Source: a bacterium
GTDB lineage: Bacteria; Fidelibacterota; UBA2242
Length of the DNA: 6,401 nucleotides
Direction: 5' to 3'
NCBI GenBank assembly: GCA_018895675.1
Contig: JAHIOG010000321.1
Span: 1-6,401 of the forward strand
The position numbers and the translations under genes are program-made. How positions within the stretch are numbered: the stretch's first letter is position 1; each line of letters opens with the position of its first letter. The notes below the pieces were generated by a model. The model had not been told where the DNA came from, ran no database searches, and was given only the letters and a program-made list of their open reading frames with translations. Below are positions 1 through 4,877 of the stretch, in pieces.

Positions 1-2
1 AT

Positions 3-68
3 ATAAGGGGACGAAAACTGAAGGCGACTGTGGTAAAACCACCCTTCGTGCCTTCACGAACACTATGA
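3..68 (+). CDS. gcvT: C-terminal end of glycine cleavage T-protein (aminomethyltransferase), partial
   Basis: This frame is open from the window edge and ends at TGA 66-68, giving 21 residues. They contain IRGRKLKATVVKPPFV followed by a short tail. GcvT proteins end in just this way: a beta strand of the form IRGK/IRNK, then a few variable residues, then VVKxPF and a short basic tail. GcvT is the tetrahydrofolate-dependent aminomethyltransferase of the cytoplasmic glycine cleavage system. The stop overlaps the ftsK start as ATGA, the spacing expected of translationally coupled genes, which supports this frame as coding. Only the tail is visible, so the assignment rests on a short motif; a GcvT-related folate-binding protein is the main alternative. 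The start lies upstream of the window. Confidence 0.7.
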   Translation: MRGRKLKATVVKPPFVPSRTL

Positions 69-2344
69 GCGCTAAACGTCAGGAAATAACCGGTCTTTTA
101 TTAATTGGATTGGGAATATTAATATCCCTGAGCCTCATTTCGTACAATTCTCTGGAAGAACCGACTATCTCTAAAAATGTGGTTATCGGCAACTGGATGG
201 GTATTCTGGGAGTATTTATTTCCCACTATATGATTAAATACACTATCGGCGCCGCGGCATTTATATTTCCGGTCCTGCTCGTGTTGTGGGGTTGGTGGAT
301 TTTTGCCCGGCGAAATTTCAACGTGATGATCCGTTTTACCATTTATGTTTGCCTGCTGTCACTCCTGGCGTCTGTGGCGCTGGCATTGCCGGCGGTTAAA
401 CAACGAATTATTGGATCCATCGGTTTTCGCTACAGCGGTTATGTCGGCGGAGTCATCGCTAAAACCTTTGTGGATTTTCTGGGATTTTACGGCACGGCGT
501 TTTTCCTGGGGTTATTAGCCCTGGTCACTATCAGAGGTTATTTTTCATGGAGTTTTTACGGTCCTTTTGATAAGCTTTTGAATCGTAGCGCCAAAAAACG
601 GGAGCGAGTTAAAGAGCAAAAAACCAAACCGCAGCCGGATAAAAAATCCAAAAGGAAAAAATTCCTGGGAAAACCTGAGAAAATTCCTGCCGTTCCGGAA
701 CCGGTCAAAAGAGAAATCACGATTTCGCAGGAAGATATCGATCGTCCTCTGGAACCGCCTAAACCCAGACCTGCTAAAAAGAAGAAGCTGGGAGCCCCTG
801 ATTTTACGATTGATAAAGCCATTGGCAATGGCGATATCGAACATGTTGACACATTGCAGGAAGAGGTCCCCAGGCGGGAATACTTATTCCCGACTCTGGA
901 TTATCTGAACCTGCCGGAAGATTCTACTCAGCAAGTGAGCAGGGAAGAGATGCTGGAAAATGCCCGGTTGCTTGAGAATTCCCTGGAGACCTTCGGTGTC
1001 AAGGGTCGTGTTGTCCATGTCTCCCCGGGTCCGGTGATTACCCGTTATGAGATTGAGCCCGCAACGGGTGTTCGGGTCAGCCGGATTGCCGGTCTGGCGG
1101 ATGACCTGGCGCGAATTCTTCAGGCCAAGCGTATCCGTATCGTTGCCCCCATACCCGGGAAGTCGGTGGTTGGGATTGAGATTCCAAACCGCCACCCCTC
1201 GATAGTTTATTTGCGAAGCATAGTGGGCTCAAAACTGTTCGCCGATGCCGATTCGAAATTAACCATTGCGTTGGGTAAAACCACTTCCGGTGAAGTGAGT
1301 ACTCTGGATCTGGCAAAAATGCCCCACCTGTTGATCGCGGGCGCCACGGGTTCCGGAAAAAGCGTCTGCATCAATTCAATTATTGCCAGCATTTTATACC
1401 GGGCAAAACCGGATGAAGTAAAATTTGTGCTGATCGATCCCAAGAAACTGGAACTATCGGTGTATCGCGCTCTGGAGAAATACCATTTGATAACGTCGGA
1501 GGATCTTGATGAATATATCATCACCAGACCGGATAATGCCATTGTCGCATTGCGGTCAATAGAGGCGGAAATGGAGCGCCGCTATGATATACTGGCTGGC
1601 GCAACCGTTCGCAATATTGGGGAATACAACAGTAAGGTAAGTAATGGTGATCTCGAAAAAGAGTATCTGCCCTATATTGTTGTGATCATCGATGAGCTGG
1701 CGGATTTGATGATGACCTCTGCCAAGGAGGTGGAGGAACCGATCACACGCCTGGCACAGATGTCAAGAGCCGTGGGTATTCACCTGATCATCGCGACACA
1801 ACGTCCCTCGGTAAATGTGATCACCGGTGTGATAAAAGCCAATTTCCCGGCGAGAATTGCCTTCCAGGTGGCGTCAAAAGTTGATTCCCGCACTATCCTG
1901 GATATAAATGGCGCAGAAAAGCTGCTGGGTTGTGGCGATATGTTAATTACCACACCGCAAAATCCGGAGCCGGTGCGTCTTCACGGCGCCTATATTTCGC
2001 TGGACGAACTGGAAAAAATCCTGGGACATATTCGGAAACAGCCCAAACCGGGAGAGGTGGAATTACCTTCTGTTAAAGATGAACAATCCGATGACTTGAG
2101 CGGTCTGTTAAATGGCGAACGGGATGCCCTGTTTTATGAAGCGCTGCGATTAGTGGTTACACACCAGCAGGGATCGATTTCGCTGCTGCAACGCCGGCTG
2201 AAAATTGGTTATTCCCGGGCAGCCCGTCTGATTGATGAACTGGAAGCAGCCGGAATTGTAGGTCCCTTTACCGGGAGTAAAGCCCGCAATGTTCTGGTTG
2301 ATGAAACCTATCTCGAAGATATCGATACGGACCAGTTCGATTAA
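65..2344 (+). CDS. ftsK: DNA translocase FtsK/SpoIIIE
   Basis: Septum-anchored, ATP-driven double-stranded DNA pump that clears and aligns chromosome termini at division and, where XerCD is present, activates dimer resolution. The 759 residues show the full family layout. Four membrane spans lie at about residues 9-27, 60-80, 91-110 and 125-157. A Lys/Pro-rich linker follows at about 165-265. The alpha domain begins near residue 300. The RecA-like motor has Walker A GATGSGKS at 426-433, Walker B VVIIDE at 539-544 and the conserved ATQRPSV strand around 577-583. The winged-helix gamma domain, which in this family reads oriented DNA sequences, spans about 686-750. Compared with E. coli FtsK, the loop after PKKLELSVY is longer (HLITSEDLDEYIIT), as in FCB-type homologues. 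ATG 65 gives a normal N-terminus. It has no Shine-Dalgarno sequence but overlaps the upstream stop (ATGA), so coupling probably drives initiation. No in-frame stop lies between the window edge and this ATG, but the upstream residues do not look like FtsK. Confidence 0.96.
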   Translation: MSAKRQEITGLLLIGLGILISLSLISYNSLEEPTISKNVVIGNWMGILGVFISHYMIKYTIGAAAFIFPVLLVLWGWWIFARRNFNVMIRFTIYVCLLSLLASVALALPAVKQRIIGSIGFRYSGYVGGVIAKTFVDFLGFYGTAFFLGLLALVTIRGYFSWSFYGPFDKLLNRSAKKRERVKEQKTKPQPDKKSKRKKFLGKPEKIPAVPEPVKREITISQEDIDRPLEPPKPRPAKKKKLGAPDFTIDKAIGNGDIEHVDTLQEEVPRREYLFPTLDYLNLPEDSTQQVSREEMLENARLLENSLETFGVKGRVVHVSPGPVITRYEIEPATGVRVSRIAGLADDLARILQAKRIRIVAPIPGKSVVGIEIPNRHPSIVYLRSIVGSKLFADADSKLTIALGKTTSGEVSTLDLAKMPHLLIAGATGSGKSVCINSIIASILYRAKPDEVKFVLIDPKKLELSVYRALEKYHLITSEDLDEYIITRPDNAIVALRSIEAEMERRYDILAGATVRNIGEYNSKVSNGDLEKEYLPYIVVIIDELADLMMTSAKEVEEPITRLAQMSRAVGIHLIIATQRPSVNVITGVIKANFPARIAFQVASKVDSRTILDINGAEKLLGCGDMLITTPQNPEPVRLHGAYISLDELEKILGHIRKQPKPGEVELPSVKDEQSDDLSGLLNGERDALFYEALRLVVTHQQGSISLLQRRLKIGYSRAARLIDELEAAGIVGPFTGSKARNVLVDETYLEDIDTDQFD

Positions 2345-2408
2345 CGAACCAAGTCGGTTACAGTGAGAAATATCACAATAGATAGTTACGCGTTAGACTC
2401 CATTGCTC

Positions 2409-2450
2409 AATGCAAAATGAAAAGTGTAAATTGAAAAATGCAAAATGAAA
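2409..2450 (+). repeat. Three tandem 14-bp AT-rich units overlapping the four-helix-bundle start
   Basis: The units are AATGCAAAATGAAA (2409-2422), AGTGTAAATTGAAA (2423-2436) and AATGCAAAATGAAA (2437-2450). The outer two are identical and the middle one differs at four positions. The start codon of the four-helix-bundle gene (ATG 2438) lies inside the third unit, so the repeat forms both the leader and the first codons. An in-frame ATG in the first unit (2417) runs into TGA after five codons, which fixes 2438 as the usable start. No Shine-Dalgarno sequence is present. Confidence 0.8.
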
Positions 2451-2624
2451 GAAATAACCTTTCGGAACGATTATTAAATTTCGCTGCTGAAGTTATCAAG
2501 TTAGTTGTTAAACTCAACAAAACTGCTGTTGGACGTCATATTGGAGGGCAATTAACACGTGCATCGACATCAGCAGGCGCAAATTATGAAGAGGCTTGCG
2601 GCGCTGAAAGTCGTGCTGATTTCA

Positions 2625-2730
2625 TTTACCCCGTTAGATAAATACATGTTATATTGGATTATAAAATGATTAAAATAGAATTGTTTAAAACAATTCACTA
2701 TTGTATCAGTGGAATATCTCACGGGGTGAA
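2625..2730. mobile_element. MITE-like inverted-repeat element, copy 1, inside the four-helix-bundle gene
   Basis: The left end TTTACCCCGTTAGA (2625-2638) and right end TCTCACGGGGTGAA (2717-2730) are inverted repeats matching at 12 of 14 positions. The ~78-base interior is AT-rich, has no coding capacity and contains a 19-base perfect palindrome around a single central base (2678-2696, GAATTGTTT/AAACAATTC). It interrupts the four-helix-bundle gene between codons F62-I63 and KLQIVL and supplies the premature TAA at 2639. The net insertion is a multiple of three. No clear target-site duplication is visible, so the exact ends are uncertain by a few bases. A sister copy lies at 3004-3071. A non-autonomous element moved by a transposase encoded elsewhere is inferred, not shown. 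Confidence 0.6.
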
Positions 2731-2749
2731 TAAATTGCAGATAGTATTG

Positions 2750-2772
2750 TTCCGTAGGAATCCCTTGCGGGA
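2750..2772. repeat. 23-bp hairpin insertion in the four-helix-bundle gene
   Basis: This short segment begins TTCCGTAGG and ends CCTTGCGGGA; with the next A it folds as TTCCGTAGG against CCTTGCGGGAA, allowing G-U pairs and one bulged G. It sits exactly between the codons for KLQIVL and KELRES, two stretches that are contiguous in intact family members. It shifts the reading frame, since 23 is not a multiple of three. Its exact limits may slide by one or two bases at the A-run on its right side. Confidence 0.65.
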
Positions 2773-2925
2773 AAAGAATTACGAGAATCGCTTTATTGGT
2801 TACGTTTAATAAGAAAAACGAATCTATTTTCAGGCCCAGCTTTGGAGAAGCTTATCCAGGAAGCCAAAGAACTGACTAATATTATTGCTAAATCGATAGT
2901 TACAGCAAAGAAAGGTAAATAATTT

Positions 2926-2982
2926 TGCCTGTCTGCGTCTACCTGTGCGTATCCGCACGCAGACAGGTCCGCAGGACAGGCA
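2926..2982. repeat. REP-like GC-rich nested palindrome
   Basis: The outer arms TGCCTGTCTGCG (2926-2937) and CGCAGGACAGGCA (2970-2982) pair with one bulged G. Inside them a second hairpin has ACCTGTGCG (2941-2949) against CGCAC (2954-2958) and AGGT (2965-2968), a TATC loop and a six-base bulge. The segment is much richer in GC than the bases around it and starts four bases after the stop of the broken four-helix-bundle gene. This is the look of a repetitive extragenic palindrome. It could also act as a weak transcript-stabilising or terminating hairpin, but no T-tract follows. Whether it is repeated across the genome cannot be seen from one copy. Confidence 0.6.
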
Positions 2983-3003
2983 GGAAATTTGCATTTTGAT
3001 ATT

Positions 3004-3071
3004 TTTACCCTGTTAGATAAGGATTTATTTGGCTTGTCTATGGGTAATACAGAGCTTTCTAACAGGGTGAA
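3004..3071. mobile_element. MITE-like inverted-repeat element, copy 2
   Basis: The ends TTTACCCTGTTAGA (3004-3017) and TCTAACAGGGTGAA (3058-3071) are inverted repeats matching at 13 of 14 positions. The left 17 bases, TTTACCCTGTTAGATAA, differ from the left end of the copy at 2625 by one base, which ties the two together as one family. The interior here is only about 40 bases and unrelated in sequence to copy 1. The ends are therefore what is conserved, as in non-autonomous elements recognised through their termini. A role as a paired RNA hairpin is an alternative. Confidence 0.55.
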
Positions 3072-3114
3072 TTTTTCATTGAGGTTTGCAAAAAAAACGC
3101 AACGGCGTATAACA

Positions 3115-3163
3115 GCGTGTTTACGACGCTTCGCTAAATGTCTTCGACATTTCGCAAACACGC
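3115..3163. repeat. Large asymmetric hairpin, weakly attC-like
   Basis: GCGTGTTTACG (3115-3125) pairs with CGCAAACACGC (3153-3163) over 11 positions with one A-C mismatch. A ten-base one-sided bulge follows, then AAATGTC (3136-3142) pairs with GACATTT (3146-3152) around a TTC loop. The left flank reads GTATAACA and the right flank AGAACGATA. The imperfect stem with unpaired bases on one side, preceded by a TATAACA-like box, recalls integron attC sites, but the 3' GTTRRRY core is not present, so it is either a degenerate site or an unrelated palindromic repeat. Confidence 0.5.
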
Positions 3164-3175
3164 AGAACGATAAAG

Positions 3176-3183
3176 TATATTTG
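3176..3183 (+). promoter_or_regulatory. Possible Bacteroidota-type -7 box upstream of lolA
   Basis: TATATTTG fits the TAnnTTTG -7 consensus described for Bacteroidota promoters and also contains a TATATT that could serve as a sigma-70 -10. It lies 15 bases before the lolA start. The expected upstream TTTG is represented only by TTCG at 3151-3154, inside the neighbouring hairpin, so the match is partial. It is attractive because the inserted repeats may have separated lolA from transcription coming through ftsK. Chance occurrence in AT-rich DNA is quite possible. Confidence 0.25.
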
Positions 3184-3198
3184 GAAGTTATTTTAACA

Positions 3199-3849
3199 AT
3201 GATCAAAAAATCTATAATCCTGATCTGTAATATTATGCTTATATTTTTATATAACCATAATCTGCCGGCAGGTGATACGCAGCTTGATCGACGACGATTA
3301 AGCGATATGTCACACCATTATCTATCCAGAGCGCCCTTTGCTTTAGATTTTGAGATTATTCAATATATCGACGAGGGGAACTATCAGTCGCTTATCGGAA
3401 CGTTTTATATGACCGGCAGGGACAGCTTTCGAGCCGATATTATGGACCAGGAAATAATCTTTGACGGCGATTGGCTGTGGAGCTGGGATAAAGAGACCGA
3501 TCAGGTGATTGTCGAGCCGCTGGATCCCCAATCCAGCCTGAAATTTATTTTTGATATGCTGCGGGGCAACTGGGAATCATTTATCGTAAATTCGGTTACA
3601 TCATCGCAAAAAGACAGCGCTTTAACACTTGAATTAATGACGGCTGATGAAAATTCATTTTTTAAAATCATACTGCTGCATTTGAATCCTGAGACGAATA
3701 GACTTTTATCCGCCGTGTATATCGATTTTAGGGATGGGAAGACAGAAATATGGTTTACAAAACCGCAGACCATCGATAAAAAAATAGCCTGGCAACTGTT
3801 TGACACACGACGATTTGAATCCGGGGAACTTATTGACTTGCGACCATAA
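3199..3849 (+). CDS. lolA: LolA-like periplasmic outer-membrane lipoprotein carrier
   Basis: Proteins of this family accept lipoproteins released from the inner membrane by LolCDE and ferry them through the periplasm to the outer membrane. The 216-residue product, against about 200 for typical LolA, starts with a Sec signal (MIKKSIILICNIMLIFLY, probable cleavage after LPA near residue 24; no lipobox). The mature part has the LolA pattern: a Tyr/Phe-rich first strand (PFALDFEIIQYI, about 46-57), then GTFYMTGRDSFRADI (67-81) and the IIFDGDWLWSWDKETDQV segment (86-103). A late strand pair follows, VYIDFRDGKTEIWF (173-186), and the end ELIDLRP resembles Bacteroidota LolA-like proteins. ATG 3199 was chosen because it begins the signal peptide and follows a GGAAG at 3183-3187. 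The frame is open further upstream, but there it only crosses repeats. The next gene starts 2 bases after the stop. Carrier identity is fairly sure; the precise client lipoproteins are unknown. Confidence 0.85.
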   Translation: MIKKSIILICNIMLIFLYNHNLPAGDTQLDRRRLSDMSHHYLSRAPFALDFEIIQYIDEGNYQSLIGTFYMTGRDSFRADIMDQEIIFDGDWLWSWDKETDQVIVEPLDPQSSLKFIFDMLRGNWESFIVNSVTSSQKDSALTLELMTADENSFFKIILLHLNPETNRLLSAVYIDFRDGKTEIWFTKPQTIDKKIAWQLFDTRRFESGELIDLRP

Positions 3850-3851
3850 TT

Positions 3852-4868
3852 ATGAATGAAAAATCAAGATCCAGACGGCGCTTTATCAATTACAAAACCC
3901 TGATCGGACTGGGGATCAGCGTGCTGGGACTGTATCTGGGATTCAGAAAATTTGATTCCCGGGAATTCTTCACGTCGCTGAAAGAGACTGATCTGTTTCT
4001 GTTTTTCCTGTCGATGCTTGTTATGATTTTTTCCATATACTTAAGATCGATTCGCTGGAAATATTTGGTGCTTCCGTTAAAAAAGGTTCCGATGAAGGAA
4101 CTGTTCGGTTCAATGATGATCTGTTATTTTGGGAATAATGTTTTTCCTTTACGAGCCGGGGAGCTACTGCGGGCATATTCACTACATAAAGTAACCCGGT
4201 TATCGACTATTTCAATTTTTGGGACTGTGGTTGTCGAACGAATCCTGGATATGATCGTTTTCATGATCATTTTGCTTGTATCCGCAGTTATCTTTCCCGC
4301 AATGCCGGTATGGGTAAAGTGGAGTGGAGCAGCTGCAGGAGCAGGATTAATAATGATCGCGGTATTATATGTCGTATACCAGCGCAGACGTGAGCCAATC
4401 AAGCGGTACCTGAACAGCAAATTACATAGCTCTTCGCATACTAAAATATTGCAGCCGGTACGTCATTTTTTAAAAGGTATCAGGACTTTACGGAATACGC
4501 CGCATCTGGGGATTATTTCGGTACTTTCCATTATAATATGGTTGATCGCCATTTTTGAATATTGGCTGATTGGAAGCTCGCTGCATGTATTTTTCAGCAT
4601 TCAAAATCTTTTGTTGATTTTTTTCGTAACTTCTGCTATAATATCCGTGCCCTCGGCGCCCGGATATGTGGGAACCTATCATGCTGGTGCGATCGGAATT
4701 TTGGTGTATCTGGGATATGAATTGAGCCAGGCACAGGTGATAGCGGTTATTTTGCATGCGGTTGGATTTTTTTCTTTAACATCGATTGGATTTATTTATT
4801 TTATTAAATATCATATCCATGTGCAAGATACGTCGTTAAAAGAAGTTCAAATTGATAACGATTATTAA
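3852..4868 (+). CDS. Flippase-like integral membrane protein (lysylphosphatidylglycerol synthase transmembrane-domain family)
   Basis: A 338-residue inner-membrane protein with about eight hydrophobic spans (roughly 15-31, 48-64, 85-100, 120-148, 157-176, 219-244, 251-268 and 295-318). Family signatures are present: GNNVFPLRAGELLRAY at 94-109, VERILDM at 128-134 and the PSAPGYVGTYHAG loop at 267-279. The fold is shared with the membrane half of MprF, which flips lysyl-phosphatidylglycerol, and with archaeal AglD-type proteins. There is no C-terminal aminoacyl-transferase domain, so it cannot make lysyl-lipid itself. The substrate cannot be read from sequence; a lipid-linked sugar or phospholipid is plausible given the polysaccharide gene next door. 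It begins 2 bases after the lolA stop without a good Shine-Dalgarno sequence, suggesting translational coupling. The end lies 9 bases before the wzz-like start. Confidence 0.85.
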   Translation: MNEKSRSRRRFINYKTLIGLGISVLGLYLGFRKFDSREFFTSLKETDLFLFFLSMLVMIFSIYLRSIRWKYLVLPLKKVPMKELFGSMMICYFGNNVFPLRAGELLRAYSLHKVTRLSTISIFGTVVVERILDMIVFMIILLVSAVIFPAMPVWVKWSGAAAGAGLIMIAVLYVVYQRRREPIKRYLNSKLHSSSHTKILQPVRHFLKGIRTLRNTPHLGIISVLSIIIWLIAIFEYWLIGSSLHVFFSIQNLLLIFFVTSAIISVPSAPGYVGTYHAGAIGILVYLGYELSQAQVIAVILHAVGFFSLTSIGFIYFIKYHIHVQDTSLKEVQIDNDY

Positions 4869-4873
4869 GGTGG
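4867..4873 (+). promoter_or_regulatory. Shine-Dalgarno sequence of the wzz-like gene
   Basis: AAGGTGG overlaps the TAA stop of the flippase-like gene and lies 4 bases before ATG 4878. That spacing is slightly short. The next in-frame ATG (4887) would be 13 bases away, too long, so 4878 is preferred. It is the clearest ribosome-binding site in the window. Confidence 0.6.
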
Positions 4874-4877
4874 TTTG

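Larger units (their letters stand above)
2438..2922 (+). pseudogene. Four-helix-bundle protein (23S rRNA-intervening-sequence family), broken by two insertions
   Basis: The first 62-63 residues read as a typical family N-terminus, including GRHIGGQLTRASTSAGANYE and CGAESRADF. Translation then enters an inserted element and stops at TAA 2639-2641, giving only 67 residues. The rest of the family sequence is still present downstream. KLQIVL is read from 2732-2749, and KELRESLYWLRLIRK through to a normal end (TAA 2920-2922) is read from 2773 in another frame. Removing about 102-108 bases around 2625-2730 and the 23 bases at 2750-2772 restores one continuous protein of about 119 residues, the usual family length. 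Members occur inside 23S rRNA intervening sequences and as stand-alone small genes; the family is structurally related to the Avd accessory protein of diversity-generating retroelements, but no reverse transcriptase is visible here. The well-preserved codons outside the insertions suggest recent inactivation. The molecular role is unknown. Confidence 0.88.
2345..3198. other. Repeat-rich interval between ftsK and lolA
   Basis: About 850 bases separate two genes that are usually close neighbours in related bacteria, while the other junctions here are overlapping or only 2-9 bases wide. The first part (2345-2408) shows no gene, promoter or convincing terminator. From 2409 the interval holds, in order, a 14-bp tandem repeat, a broken four-helix-bundle gene carrying two insertions, a REP-like palindrome, a second inverted-repeat element and a large asymmetric hairpin. 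The pattern suggests repeated insertion of small elements into a tolerant intergenic site. That history is inferred; the repeats themselves are directly visible. Confidence 0.75.

Noticed and set aside
19..56. Nested inverted repeats (TGAAGGC/GCCTTCA around GTGGT/ACCAC) that could look like a terminator or operator before ftsK.
   Set aside because: The bases lie within the end of the gcvT-like reading frame, no T-tract follows, and the codons give a recognisable GcvT tail, so coding is the simpler explanation.
2..64. Upstream in-frame extension of ftsK containing GDCGKTTL, similar to a P-loop.
   Set aside because: It lies in the frame before the ftsK ATG and overlaps the GcvT-like frame; no FtsK has a P-loop before its first membrane span, and ATG 65 gives a normal family start.
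2345..2370. Weak stem AACC/GGTT after the ftsK stop as a terminator.
   Set aside because: Only four base pairs and no T-run follow.
2381..2400. Sequence TTACGCGTTAGA resembling a half-end of the inverted-repeat elements.
   Set aside because: It lacks the CCCC tract and has no matching inverted partner nearby, so it may be chance.
2438..2922. Diversity-generating retroelement, suggested by relatedness of the four-helix-bundle family to Avd.
   Set aside because: No reverse transcriptase, template repeat or variable repeat is visible, and the gene is broken.
2988..3090. TTTGCA on both sides of the second inverted-repeat element, as a possible target-site duplication.
   Set aside because: The copies are not flush with the element ends (11 and 14 bases away) and six bases in AT-rich DNA recur easily.
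2989..3198. 70-codon N-terminal extension of the LolA-like gene from a TTG.
   Set aside because: The extension translates palindromic repeats, lacks family similarity and would bury the signal peptide that begins at ATG 3199.
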